A DNA stretch of 64,000 nt, from the NCBI GenBank assembly GCA_021815305.1, contig JAKAHC010000007.1, positions 93,731 through 157,730 on the forward strand, in the 5' to 3' direction. A program made the position numbers and the translations under genes. Source of the stretch: Deltaproteobacteria bacterium (GTDB lineage: Bacteria; Desulfobacterota; Deferrimicrobia; Deferrimicrobiales; Deferrimicrobiaceae). The notes under the pieces were generated by a model. The model had not been told where the DNA came from and searched no databases. It saw only the letters and a list, made by a program, of their open reading frames with translations. This document shows positions 27,996 to 37,781 of this stretch, one piece after another (the first letter of the stretch is position 1; each line of letters starts with the position of its first letter).

Positions 27996-30900
27996 TCAGA
28001 TTTCTTCCTGCCTTGCGAAACGGCCGAACCGGAGCGCCAGGGTCGGCAGAACCAGAAGGTTCAGCAGGGTGGATGTGACGAGGCCGCCGAGAATGATCTG
28101 GGCCATCGGGCCCTCGATCTCGCGCCCCGGCGCCCCGCTGCCGAGCGCAAGGGGCAGCAGCCCCAGCGCCGTGACCGCCGCCGTCATCAGGATGGGGGCC
28201 AGCCGTTCCGAGGCGCCGCGCACCGCCGCTTCCAGGCCCCATCCCACCCCCTCGACCGTGACCAGGTGCTCGTAACGGGAGATGAGCATCACGGAATTGC
28301 GCACCGTGATCCCGAAAAGCGTCACGAATCCCACGATGGAGCCCATGGACAGGATGCCCCCCGTGAGGAAGGCGATGAACACGCCTCCGGCGAGGGCGAA
28401 CGGCAGGTTCAGGAGCACCAGCAGAAGGTTCCGGTAGTTGCCCATCACGATCGAAAGGAAAACGAGGATCCCCAGGCCGGCGATGGCCGAGTGGATCCAC
28501 AGGTCCTGACGGGTTCGGGCCTGCTCCCCCGCCGCCCCGGCAAACGCCATGTACGTCCCCCCCGGGAAGGATACCCTCCGAAGGATCCTTTCCTTCGCCC
28601 GCGCCGCGAATGCGCTTACGTTGCCCGTGACGTCGCAGGTTACGGTCTGGACGCGCCGTGCCCCCTCGTGCAGGACGATGAAGCGGGCCGGGGATTCGCG
28701 GAGATCGGCAAGCCGGCCCAGCCTCACGTAACTTCCCGGCGGATTCCGTAAAGGCAGCATGCCCGCATCGGTGATGCTTTTCCTGTAATCCGGCGCCAGG
28801 ATCACCGATACGTCGAAGACCCTGTCGCCCCCGTACACCTGTCCCACGGTCTTGCCCTCGAAAGCAGTGTGCATGGCATCGAGGACGTGGACGGAATCGA
28901 ACCCCCAGCGCGCAAGTTCCGGCTTCCGCAGAGAGGCCAGAAGCTCCGGCGCGCTCGGCGGGGATTGCAGCCTGACATCCGCCGCGCCGGGCATGTTGCC
29001 CAGCACCCCCGCGATCTCACCGGCCTTTGCGTCCAGCACGTCGAGGTCATTGCCGTAGACGTTGACGACGACCGGGGCGGTGTAGCCGGAGATCGTCTCG
29101 TTGATCCTTTCGGTAAGGAATGTGTTGATGGAGAAATCGATCCCGGGGAACTTGCTCATGATCCGGCGGATCTCATTTCTGGCGTGCCCGAACTGTTTTG
29201 CGTCGAGAGGCTTGAGCGTCAGGTCGAACTCGCTTGCGTTCGTCCCCCTGGCCTCCTCCCCTTTTTCCGCCCTCCCGGCCCGTTGCGAGACGGAGCGCAC
29301 GTAGGGCAGTTTCATGAGATCTCCGGATATCCGCCCGCCCATGCGCAAGGTCTCCTCGAGGGAGGTGCCGGGGACGGTGGACACGTGGACGATGAAATTC
29401 CCCTCGATGAGTTCCGGCAGGAAGCTGCCGCGAAGGAACGGGATCGCGGCAAGGGTCGCGGCGACAAGGGCCGCGGCAATGCCGACCGCCGCCTTCGGAT
29501 GCTTTTCGACCCCGTGGAGGAGCCTTTCGTAGCGCTCTTTCGTCCAACGGATGACGGGGGCCTCCGTTTCGGGCAAATCCCGTCCGCCGAGCATCACCAT
29601 GCAGAGGGCGGGCGTTACGGTGAGGGCCACGAGCAGGGAGGACAAGATGGCCAGGATGTAGGCCGCGCCCAGGGGCGAGAAGAGACGCCCGGCCACGCCG
29701 GACATCGTAAGCACGGGGAGGAAGACGAGCACCACGGCGAAGGTGGCGTAGACCACGGCGCTCCTCACCTCCATCGAAGCGTCAAGCACGACGCGGAGGG
29801 CGGGGCGCGGGTTCTCGAGATGGCGGTTCTCCCTGAGGCGCCTGAAGATGTTCTCCACGTCGATGACGGCATCGTCCACGACCTCGCCGATGGCGATGGC
29901 AAGCCCTCCCATGGTCATCGTGTTGAGGCTGAGCCCCATCCGCTCGAGTATCGTTACGGCGGAGAGCAGGGAAAGGGGGATGGCCGCGCACGAGATCGCC
30001 GCCGTCCGCAGGTTGAACAGAAACAGGAAAAGCACGATGACGACAAGGGCAACCCCGATGAGCAATGACGACTTGACGTTGCCAAGCGCGGTCTCGATGA
30101 AATCGGCGGGCCGGAAGAGGTCGGGGTAGATCGTGACGCCTTGCCTTTGAAGGGCCGGGCGGAGCTCGTCGATCGCTTTTCCGAGTCTTCGGGTCACCTC
30201 CAGGGTATTGGTCCCGTATTGCGCCGAGACCACCATGAGAATGCCCGGCCCGCCGTTGATCGCGCCGCCGCCGATCCGCGGGGCGGGGGCATCGACCACG
30301 CGGGCCACGTCGCCAAGCATCACGTTCGCCTCGTTTTCATGCACGAGGACGGTGTCGGCCAGCTCCGCGGGCGTCAGCGACTGCCCTTCCGTGTGGAGGG
30401 GTATGCGCTGGTTCCCGTTCTCGATGAAGCCCGCCCCTTTCATGCCGGTGGCCTGTTTCGCGGCCCGGAGCACGTCCTCCATCGAAAGGCCGTACTTGAT
30501 GAGGCGATCGGGCAGGACCTGCACCTGAAGTTGTCTCACCTCGCCCCCGAAGACGGCGATCTTCGAGACGCCCGGCACCGCGAGGAAGCGCGGCCTTACC
30601 GTCCAGTCCGCGACCGTCCGGAGTTCCATCGCCGTGAGTCTGTCCGACGCGAGCCCGGCCACGAGCACGCTGCCCGTGGAGGAAGTGAGCGGCGTCATGA
30701 TGGGTGTGGTCCCGCCTGGGAGCTGCCCGGAGAGCGCCGAAAGGCGCTCCGCGACCTTCTGCCTCGCAAGGTAGATGTCGATGCCCGTCCTGAATTTCAC
30801 GGTGATGACCGAAAGGCCCTGTATGGATTTCGAGCGGAGCGACGCGATCCCCCCCACGCCGTTCACGGCGTTTTCCAGCGGGCGGGTAATCAGGGCCTCG

Positions 30901-31103
30901 ACCTGCCCTGGAGAAAACCCCGGCACCTCGGCATGGATGACCACCTGGGGGGGCGCGAATTCCGGAAACACGTCGTACCTTGCCCGGGAGAACGTGTAGA
31001 TGCCGTATCCGAGGGAAATCGCCGCCAGCGCGATGACGACCCCCCTGCGGCGCAGGGAAAACCGGACGATGGAACCGAGGATTCCGCCGTGGCCCGGATT
31101 CAC
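27996..31103 (-). CDS. Heavy-metal-type RND efflux pump 2 (CzcA/CusA family)
   Basis: The 1035-residue transporter has twelve helices and TM4 motif GEVVDDAVIDVENIFRRL, characteristic of a CzcA/CusA-like branch. The N-terminal PEFAPPQVVIHAEVPG strand also fits heavy-metal efflux proteins. GTG 31103 is chosen because it lies one base after the adaptor stop and opens directly into NPGHGGILGSIVRFSLRRRG, the usual N-terminus; longer frames would read through the adaptor gene. It would move monovalent or divalent metal ions from periplasm or cytosol into an outer-membrane duct. No such duct gene is in this operon. Confidence 0.93.
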   Translation of the reverse strand: MNPGHGGILGSIVRFSLRRRGVVIALAAISLGYGIYTFSRARYDVFPEFAPPQVVIHAEVPGFSPGQVEALITRPLENAVNGVGGIASLRSKSIQGLSVITVKFRTGIDIYLARQKVAERLSALSGQLPGGTTPIMTPLTSSTGSVLVAGLASDRLTAMELRTVADWTVRPRFLAVPGVSKIAVFGGEVRQLQVQVLPDRLIKYGLSMEDVLRAAKQATGMKGAGFIENGNQRIPLHTEGQSLTPAELADTVLVHENEANVMLGDVARVVDAPAPRIGGGAINGGPGILMVVSAQYGTNTLEVTRRLGKAIDELRPALQRQGVTIYPDLFRPADFIETALGNVKSSLLIGVALVVIVLFLFLFNLRTAAISCAAIPLSLLSAVTILERMGLSLNTMTMGGLAIAIGEVVDDAVIDVENIFRRLRENRHLENPRPALRVVLDASMEVRSAVVYATFAVVLVFLPVLTMSGVAGRLFSPLGAAYILAILSSLLVALTVTPALCMVMLGGRDLPETEAPVIRWTKERYERLLHGVEKHPKAAVGIAAALVAATLAAIPFLRGSFLPELIEGNFIVHVSTVPGTSLEETLRMGGRISGDLMKLPYVRSVSQRAGRAEKGEEARGTNASEFDLTLKPLDAKQFGHARNEIRRIMSKFPGIDFSINTFLTERINETISGYTAPVVVNVYGNDLDVLDAKAGEIAGVLGNMPGAADVRLQSPPSAPELLASLRKPELARWGFDSVHVLDAMHTAFEGKTVGQVYGGDRVFDVSVILAPDYRKSITDAGMLPLRNPPGSYVRLGRLADLRESPARFIVLHEGARRVQTVTCDVTGNVSAFAARAKERILRRVSFPGGTYMAFAGAAGEQARTRQDLWIHSAIAGLGILVFLSIVMGNYRNLLLVLLNLPFALAGGVFIAFLTGGILSMGSIVGFVTLFGITVRNSVMLISRYEHLVTVEGVGWGLEAAVRGASERLAPILMTAAVTALGLLPLALGSGAPGREIEGPMAQIILGGLVTSTLLNLLVLPTLALRFGRFARQEEI

Positions 31104-31104
31104 G

Positions 31105-32157
31105 CTAATCCCCTTCGTCTCCTCCACCTCCGCCCTTTCGCTGCGAACGGGATTCCTCCGACAAAAGGGCCTGTGCCCCCCGGACCGCGATCCGGGCCCC
31201 ATCGGGGAGATGCCCCTTCGCCACGAAATAACCTCCCGAGACGGGCCGCGAGACCGGTACTTCCACCCTTTCGAACTCCGTCTCGTTCCTGCGGACGTAC
31301 GCCCAGGCTTTCCCCTGGGACCAGACCACGGCCGAAAGCGGGAGGACCGCTCCCTTCCTGCCGGGGCCGGAGGGCAAACCGGCCGCCACGTTCATCCCGG
31401 GGAGCAGGCGGTTTGCGCGGGCCGGGGCCAGGTATACGAAACTCATCCCCTGGATCCGGGGGTCCGTGCCCGGCGCGCGCGCGATGAACCTTGCGCGGAC
31501 CGGTTTGCCTTCCGCATCCTCGATGCGGATTTCCCCCGGGATGGGCTTTACGCTCTCCCCCGGCGGGACGGTGACCTGCACCAAAACGTCCTGGAGGTTG
31601 ATGAGCCTGCGGAAGCCTGCCGAAGCATCGAATATCCACCCGGCGAGTTCCCCGCCCCACCGCAGCGCGACGGCTTGCCTGGCCGACCGCACCCCCTGGC
31701 GCGCCTGGAGCGCCGCCGCCCGGTCGGCCCCCAGAACGGCCTGTGCGGTCTGGAGCCTCCTGTCGGAGACGTTCTTGTCGTCATCGTTGAGGGCTTTCAG
31801 GCGCTCGTATTCGCTGCTTGAGGCCGCAAGGGCGGCATCTGCCCTGTCCAGAGCGGCCATGGCCGAAACGTAATCGTTGCGGGCCGCGAGGAGGGCGTCG
31901 GGCCGAAGGACGACCCCGTAGGCCTTCACGTTCTCTCTGTAGATAACCGTCTTGAGCGTTGCGGTGGCGATGCCGCTCGCCGCCTGGGCGGCGCTGCCGA
32001 CGGCCACCGCGTTGCCGCTTTCCCCGGTCGCCGGTTCCGACTTCGGGCCGGGGGCCTTTCCATTCTGCGCGCCCTCCGTTTCATGCCGTGGGAAAACCCA
32101 GGCGACCCAAAGGATGACCGCAAGAACGGCCGCTGCCGCAAGGACATTCTTCTTCAT
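31105..32157 (-). CDS. RND efflux adaptor (membrane fusion protein) 2
   Basis: The 350-residue adaptor has an N-terminal membrane anchor (KKNVLAAAAVLAVILWVAW), an Ala-rich coiled-coil hairpin (ALDRADAALAASSSEYERLKAL to QARQGVRSARQA) and beta domains with LLPGMNVAAGLPSG and VWSQGKAWAYVRRNETEFERVEV. A glycine- and charge-rich C-terminus (RKGGGGGDEGD) follows. ATG 32157 is used; another in-frame ATG at 32205 abuts the kinase stop and would add a non-conserved 16-residue leader. It sits between a MASE3 kinase and pump 2, and the 1-base gap to the pump implies tight coupling. Confidence 0.88.
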   Translation of the reverse strand: MKKNVLAAAAVLAVILWVAWVFPRHETEGAQNGKAPGPKSEPATGESGNAVAVGSAAQAASGIATATLKTVIYRENVKAYGVVLRPDALLAARNDYVSAMAALDRADAALAASSSEYERLKALNDDDKNVSDRRLQTAQAVLGADRAAALQARQGVRSARQAVALRWGGELAGWIFDASAGFRRLINLQDVLVQVTVPPGESVKPIPGEIRIEDAEGKPVRARFIARAPGTDPRIQGMSFVYLAPARANRLLPGMNVAAGLPSGPGRKGAVLPLSAVVWSQGKAWAYVRRNETEFERVEVPVSRPVSGGYFVAKGHLPDGARIAVRGAQALLSEESRSQRKGGGGGDEGD

Positions 32158-32205
32158 CTCATACCGATCCTGTCGAAAAAGGGAATGGAACCGGCGGGAT
32201 GGCAT

Positions 32206-34884
32206 TCATCGGCATACCTCTTCCCTCTCCACCGGCAGGACGACCCGGAATTCGGCGCCTCCGAGGCGGCTCGTGCCCACGGTCAGCAATCCCCCGTGGT
32301 CCGAGACGACCCGGTGGCTGAAGCTCAGGCCGATCCCGTGGCCGTCTCCCCGGGTGGTGAAGAACGGGTCGAAGATCCGGTCCCAAAGGTGCGGGGGCAC
32401 CCCGGGCCCCGAGTCGGAGACGCGCAGCACGATCCTTCCTTCCTCGAAGGACGTGCGGATCTCGATCCGCTTTGGGTCCACCGTCTTTTCCATCGCCTGG
32501 GCGGCGTTCTGGATCAGGTTCAGAAGGACCTGCCGGAGCAGGTGGGGGTCGGCGGGGCATGCGGGAGGGTCGGGGAAAAGCGACGTTTCCAGGGCAATCC
32601 CCCGCTCCTCCATTTCGGTCCCGGAGATCCGGGAAACCTCCCTTGCGACATCGTTCACGTCGATCCGCCCGAGGCGGGGGGGCGTCGGCTTGGCGAAATC
32701 CATCACCCGCTGGACGACGGAAGTGATCTTTTTCGAAGCGAGGTGCGTCTGCTTCACGATGGCTCCGATCGAATTCCGCTCCTCCTCCCGCAGGTTCTCC
32801 ACGCCATGGAGGACCCGGTCCAGCGTGGCCAGGTGGATGTTGATCGCAGACAGGGGATTGCGGATCTCGTGGGCGATTCCGGCCGCGACGTGCCCCAGGG
32901 CGGACATCTTCTCCCGGGCCTGCACCATGTATTCGAGTTCCTTGACCCGCGTGATGTCCACCATGTTCACCAGGGCCGACTTCCCCGCGCGGTAGTCGAT
33001 GGGCGTTGCCCGGCAATGGACCCACCGCATCCGGGCCTCCCCGGATCCGGCCTGGCGGACGAAGAAACGGAAGTCCGCGGCGGCGACGGGGCCTCCCGCC
33101 GACGAGACCGCATCGCAGAACGCGTCGAATTTCGAACGGTCCTCGGGGTGGACCTCCCCGAAGTTCCGGAATCCGAAGGATTCGGGAAACGGGCCGAACA
33201 TCCTTTCCTGTTCCGGGTTCCGGAAGACGACCCGGTCGCCCCGGACGATGCAGATTCCCACGGAGGAGTTCTCCACGAGGGAACGGAACCTCTCCTCGCT
33301 TTCCCGAAGGGCGGCTTCGATCCCCTTTATGTCGGAGATGTCGGAGACGATCCCGATGGTGCCGACGAAACGGCCATCGGGGTCGAAAAGAGGCGCCGTC
33401 GAAATGAGGGCGTCGAACAGCGACCCGTCCTTTCTCATTCTCCGCGCCTCCCGGTTCGATACGGGCTTGCCCTGGCGGCTCATCGCAAGCGCCCGGAGGA
33501 CCTCTTCCCGTTCTTCCTGCGGCACGGAGGGAGGGAAACGGCCCAGGACCTCCTCCTCTTTCCAACCGAAGATCCGTTCGGCGGAGGGGTTCCACATCCG
33601 GAGGATACCGTCCGAATCGACCAGCACGATGGCCACCGGCGAGGCGTCGATGATCCCCTTCAGGGTCCGGGACAACTCCTGGAGCTTCTTCTCCACGAGG
33701 GCCCGCTTCGTGACGTCGACCAGGCAGAAAAGGAGCCCCTCGATCCCGCCGTCCTCCCCCCGCACGGGCTGCAGGCTCCAGTCCCAGTACGTGACCCCCA
33801 GTTCGGGGCGGTCGGGGAAGACGAACGGCTTCCCGGTGACGAAGCACGGTTCGCCCGTCGCCAGGACTTTCCGGAAGATCGCCTCGTTCTCCGCGTGAGG
33901 GTAGAGGTCGAAGTGGTTCCGGCCGGAGAAGAACTCCGCCGGGCGCCCGCACGCATCGGCGTAAGCCTTGTTGACCCGGAGGAAGCGGAATCCGGTGTCG
34001 AGGTAGACGACGCAGAGGTGGATGTTCGAGAAAATTCTCTCCAGCAGCTCCACGTTCCGGGCAAGGTCCTGCCTTGCCCGTTGGGTTTCCTTCGCGCGCA
34101 GCGTGAGTTCCCGGATCAGCCGCTCGTGCTTCCGCACGAGGTCCGTCCCGATGACCGCCTTGTAGAGGAGGTAGTAGGAGAAGATCTTGAGGAGGTGCCC
34201 CGCGATGTTGAAGAAGCCGTAGAGTTCCTTCTCGTAGAGGGTGAACGCAAGCTCGCCGAGAGTCGCCGCGAGGATCGACGCGAAAAGAAGCCGCAGGACG
34301 TCGGGATCGAAAAGGCTTCGCCGCATCCACAGGGCGGGGAGGGATGCGACGGAGAGAAACATGATGGCGTATTCGCTGTAGATCTTGAAGGGCGTGAGCC
34401 CGGTCCCCTCCACGAAGCAGGTCGGGAAGAACTTCCCCGGGAATATGGCCGCGAAAAGAAGCCCGGTGACCCCGGCGTAGATGCCGAGGGCGATCCGGTG
34501 GTTCAGCGCCCGGCCGGCGAACCACGGCGCGACGAACAAGGAAACGCTCTGGACGCCCCTCCCGGCGATCCAGAGCTGGGTCGGAAGGTTGGCGCTGCCG
34601 GACGAAAAGACCCCCATCCCCTTGTAGGACAGCATGTGGAACGTGTCGATCATCCCGGCGGACAGGTAGGCGATGCCGACGAGAAGGAAATAGGAGTTGT
34701 CCCTGGAGTGCCTCGTATTCCAGGCGACCATGAAGATGCTGCACGCGACGGCGATGCTGAAGGTTTCCGCGAGGGAATGGAAGAGCAGGAAGTCGAACCG
34801 GCCGATCAGGAACAGGCCGCCCGCGAGAAGGGACCCGATGGCGAGGGCCATGGGTCTTGAGCTGCCTGGCGGCCACCGGTCCAA
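32206..34884 (-). CDS. MASE3-PAS sensor histidine kinase 1
   Basis: The 892-residue kinase starts with a MASE3 membrane sensor of about 7-8 helices (RHSRDNSYFLLVGIAYLSAGMIDTFH signature), then coiled coil, three PAS-type domains, a HisKA with phospho-acceptor H672 (GIAHEIRNPLSAI) and an HATPase with NLIQNAAQAM and DSGPGVP. The TTG start at 34884 is chosen for its strong GAGGAGG site 5 bases upstream; an ATG at 34950 would put coding sequence over a promoter-like palindrome, and ATG 34851 is another option. It leads an operon with an RND adaptor and pump, an unusual companion. A paralogous kinase starts divergently 258 bp away. Confidence 0.9.
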   Translation of the reverse strand: MDRWPPGSSRPMALAIGSLLAGGLFLIGRFDFLLFHSLAETFSIAVACSIFMVAWNTRHSRDNSYFLLVGIAYLSAGMIDTFHMLSYKGMGVFSSGSANLPTQLWIAGRGVQSVSLFVAPWFAGRALNHRIALGIYAGVTGLLFAAIFPGKFFPTCFVEGTGLTPFKIYSEYAIMFLSVASLPALWMRRSLFDPDVLRLLFASILAATLGELAFTLYEKELYGFFNIAGHLLKIFSYYLLYKAVIGTDLVRKHERLIRELTLRAKETQRARQDLARNVELLERIFSNIHLCVVYLDTGFRFLRVNKAYADACGRPAEFFSGRNHFDLYPHAENEAIFRKVLATGEPCFVTGKPFVFPDRPELGVTYWDWSLQPVRGEDGGIEGLLFCLVDVTKRALVEKKLQELSRTLKGIIDASPVAIVLVDSDGILRMWNPSAERIFGWKEEEVLGRFPPSVPQEEREEVLRALAMSRQGKPVSNREARRMRKDGSLFDALISTAPLFDPDGRFVGTIGIVSDISDIKGIEAALRESEERFRSLVENSSVGICIVRGDRVVFRNPEQERMFGPFPESFGFRNFGEVHPEDRSKFDAFCDAVSSAGGPVAAADFRFFVRQAGSGEARMRWVHCRATPIDYRAGKSALVNMVDITRVKELEYMVQAREKMSALGHVAAGIAHEIRNPLSAINIHLATLDRVLHGVENLREEERNSIGAIVKQTHLASKKITSVVQRVMDFAKPTPPRLGRIDVNDVAREVSRISGTEMEERGIALETSLFPDPPACPADPHLLRQVLLNLIQNAAQAMEKTVDPKRIEIRTSFEEGRIVLRVSDSGPGVPPHLWDRIFDPFFTTRGDGHGIGLSFSHRVVSDHGGLLTVGTSRLGGAEFRVVLPVEREEVCR

Positions 34885-34927
34885 TCGATCCTCCTCGCAG
34901 GACGATACGCGGGCGAGATCACCGGAA

Positions 34928-34950
34928 AATATACCAAATTTTGGTATCAT
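34928..34950. promoter_or_regulatory. 17-bp palindrome containing divergent extended -10 elements
   Basis: ATACCAAA-T-TTTGGTAT (34931-34947) is a perfect inverted repeat between the two divergent MASE3 kinase genes. Each strand reads an extended -10-like element out of the repeat: TGGTATATT toward kinase 1 (minus) and TGGTATCAT (34942-34950) toward kinase 2 (plus). A protein bound here could switch both promoters. No good -35 box is visible; an alternative -10, CATAAT at 35067-35072, could serve kinase 2. Confidence 0.5.
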
Positions 34951-35141
34951 ACTACAGCGGCGGGCGGCCTGCCACCTGCGTTCGATCGCCGCACGTCCGT
35001 TTCGCCTCCGGCGCGCGGCGAAAAGGCCTTCGGGACTGCGCTTCCTCGTTCCGGCGATTCCTGGTGCATAATGGAGATCCCGGCGCGGCGGTCCGCGGGA
35101 TCCGCCGTGGAACCCTAGGGAAAAGGGGGGAGGCCCACCGC

Positions 35142-37781
35142 ATGCCTTTGGTAGGGGGAAAGCGGATGGAAAGCCCTGGGCGGGAATCCCGCATGCCGGG
35201 CAGGTCCCTGTCGTTCCCGGTCGGGGTGTGGGAGGTCCTCGTCGGGTTCCTCTTTTTCGCCCTGCTGTACGCGCTGCACCTCCACGAACCGGCGCTTCCC
35301 CACTATATCGGCGACATGTTCAGCATCGTCGTGGCCATCGCCACCTTCATGCTGACGTGGAACGCAAGGCGCTTCATCGACAACCATTACTTTCTTTTTC
35401 TCGGCATCTCCTTTCTCTTCGTCGGGTCCATCGACGTTCTCCACGCGTTCGCCTTCGACGGCCTGATCGGAGAAAAAGGCCCCAACCTCCACTCCCAGCT
35501 GTGGTACTCGGCGCGTGTCCTCCAGGGGGTCTGCCTCGTGGCGGCGACGCGGTTCGTCGACCGGAAGATACGGCCCGGCGCCACCTTCGCGGTCTTTTGC
35601 GTCCTTTCGATCGTCCTGTTGGGGGCGATCTACAAGGGCTGGTTCCCCGTTTGGTACGATCGCACCGGCTACACCGCGTTCCGGGATGCCAGCGACCTGG
35701 TCATGCTCGGGCTGGGAGCGGCGGGCATCGTCGCGCTCCGCCGCGTGCGGGAACATTTCAACGCCGATGTCTTCCGCCAGCTGGTCCTGTCGGTCGTGTT
35801 CGCGATGACCGCGGGGGTGGCCGACGGGCTGGGGACCAAGGGGATGGAGGGGTTTCTCCTGCTCGGGGACGCTTTGGAAGCGATGTCGTACTACCTCGTC
35901 TACAAGGCGGTGGTCGAGACGGGCCTGCTGCGCCCTTACGATCTCATGTTCCGCAATCTCAAGCGGAGCGAGGAGGAGGCGCACGCCGCACAGGACGGAC
36001 TGGAGGTCCGCGTGGCCGAACGGACGACCGAGATCCGAAAGGTGAACGAGCGCCTGGAACGGGAACTGAACGCGCGCAGGGCCATGGAGGAGGAGCGCGA
36101 GACCACGATCGACCTCCTGCGCCTGATCAACGCGGCGGAAAACCCCCGGGATCTGACGGACGGCACCACCTCCTTCCTGCGCGGCCGGCTGGGGTGCCAG
36201 GTGATCGGGATCCGCTACGGATCGGGCGGGGAGTATCCCTACATCGAGACCAAGGGGTTGCCAAGGGAACCGGACCGCGCGGCCGGCGCGCTCTGCATCG
36301 CCGCATACGGGTGGGAGGCCGCTGGCGACAACCCGTCCTTTTCCTACCTCGATTGTCTCTGCGGGGCGGTCCTCATGGGACAAGGCGTTCCCTCCCTTCC
36401 GTTTTTCACCGCCGGGGGGACGTTCTGGACGAACTCCGTTACGGCTCTTCTGAAGGGAAGCGAGGATGCCCTCCGGCTGGTCCGCCGGAGCCGATGCCCC
36501 CGGGTGGGGATCGAATCGATGGCGCTCGTCCCCTTGCGGGCGGGCGGGGAGACGGTCGGACTGCTGCAATTTTCCGATGCCCGGAAAGACCGGTTCACGC
36601 CGGAGATCATCCTCCGGTACGAACGGATCGCGGGCCATGTCGCCGTCGCCCTGGCGCGGCTCCTGTCGAAGGAGGCGCTCCGGGAGAGCGAGGACCGGTT
36701 CCGAACGCTGCTGGAGAACGCCCCCGTCGGGATCCTGATCGTCCAGGAGGGGCGGATGGTGTTCAAGAACCCGGGCCTGGACCGCCTTTTCGAAGGGGTC
36801 CCGGACCGGATCCGGTTCGAGGAACTGGGCCGGATCCATCCCGAGGACGCGGAAAAATTCCATTGGCTTTGCCGGGTGATCGAGCGCGGCGACCCCGGGT
36901 GGCGGAACATGGATCTCCGGTTCCTCCTGCCCGACGGGGACGAGGGAGGGATGGCGATCCGCTGGGTGTACTGCCGGAGCGGCGCCATCGAATACGACGG
37001 AAGGCCGGCGGCTCTGGTCGTCCTGGACGACATGACGAGGTTAAAGGACCTGGAGCAGATCGTGTCCGCCAGGGAGAAGCTCGCCAACATCGGACAGATG
37101 GCCGCAAGCATCGCCCACGAGATCCGCAACCCGCTCTCCGGAATCAACATCAACGTCTCCACGCTCGATTACATGGTCCGGAACCTTCCGGGGATCTCTC
37201 CCGAGGAGAAGGAAAAAATCGGCTCGGTGGTGGCGCAGGCGAAATCCGCCTCGGAAAAGATCGCCACGGTGGTCCGCCGGGTGATGGATTTCTCGAAGCC
37301 GTCCCCGCCGAAGCTCGAGCGTGTGGATGGGAACCGGGTCGTCCGGGAGGCGCTGGAGTTCACTTCCACGACGTTCCGCAACGGCGGGATCGACGTCAAG
37401 ACCTCTTTGGCGGACGATCTCCCGGCTTGCATCGCGGACCCCCGCCTGCTGGAGCAGGTGCTCCTCAACCTGTTCTCGAACGCGGCCCACGCGGTGGAGA
37501 ACGTCGAGGGCCGCAAGCGGATCGGGGTGACGACGTCGGCGGGGGACGGCACGATCGTCATCCAGGTTTCCGACAACGGCCCGGGCATCCCGGCGCATCT
37601 CCGCGAGAAGATTTTCGATCCGTTCTACACCACGCGGAAGGACGGGCGCGGGATCGGCTTGAGCTTCAGCCGCCGGGTCGTCGAGAGCCAGGGAGGGAAG
37701 CTTGTCGCGGGCGAAAGCGAGTGGGGGGGAGCCCGGCTCCGGTTCGAACTTCCCTCGGAACCCGAAAGGAGACCCGCATGA
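35142..37781 (+). CDS. MASE3-GAF-PAS sensor histidine kinase 2
   Basis: The 879-residue kinase has a MASE3 membrane sensor (LPHYIGDMFSIVVAIATF and later RRFIDNHYFLFLGI) with about eight helices, a coiled-coil linker, a GAF-like domain (about residues 330-510), one PAS domain, HisKA H659 (SIAHEIRNPLSGI) and an HATPase (NLFSNAAHAVE, DNGPGIP). The C-terminal half closely parallels kinase 1, showing duplication with domain replacement. ATG 35142 follows GGGGAGG by 8 bases; ATG 35166 is a possible alternative. It overlaps the NtrC-type regulator gene by ATGA, so regulator and kinase are a coupled pair. Confidence 0.92.
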   Translation: MPLVGGKRMESPGRESRMPGRSLSFPVGVWEVLVGFLFFALLYALHLHEPALPHYIGDMFSIVVAIATFMLTWNARRFIDNHYFLFLGISFLFVGSIDVLHAFAFDGLIGEKGPNLHSQLWYSARVLQGVCLVAATRFVDRKIRPGATFAVFCVLSIVLLGAIYKGWFPVWYDRTGYTAFRDASDLVMLGLGAAGIVALRRVREHFNADVFRQLVLSVVFAMTAGVADGLGTKGMEGFLLLGDALEAMSYYLVYKAVVETGLLRPYDLMFRNLKRSEEEAHAAQDGLEVRVAERTTEIRKVNERLERELNARRAMEEERETTIDLLRLINAAENPRDLTDGTTSFLRGRLGCQVIGIRYGSGGEYPYIETKGLPREPDRAAGALCIAAYGWEAAGDNPSFSYLDCLCGAVLMGQGVPSLPFFTAGGTFWTNSVTALLKGSEDALRLVRRSRCPRVGIESMALVPLRAGGETVGLLQFSDARKDRFTPEIILRYERIAGHVAVALARLLSKEALRESEDRFRTLLENAPVGILIVQEGRMVFKNPGLDRLFEGVPDRIRFEELGRIHPEDAEKFHWLCRVIERGDPGWRNMDLRFLLPDGDEGGMAIRWVYCRSGAIEYDGRPAALVVLDDMTRLKDLEQIVSAREKLANIGQMAASIAHEIRNPLSGININVSTLDYMVRNLPGISPEEKEKIGSVVAQAKSASEKIATVVRRVMDFSKPSPPKLERVDGNRVVREALEFTSTTFRNGGIDVKTSLADDLPACIADPRLLEQVLLNLFSNAAHAVENVEGRKRIGVTTSAGDGTIVIQVSDNGPGIPAHLREKIFDPFYTTRKDGRGIGLSFSRRVVESQGGKLVAGESEWGGARLRFELPSEPERRPA

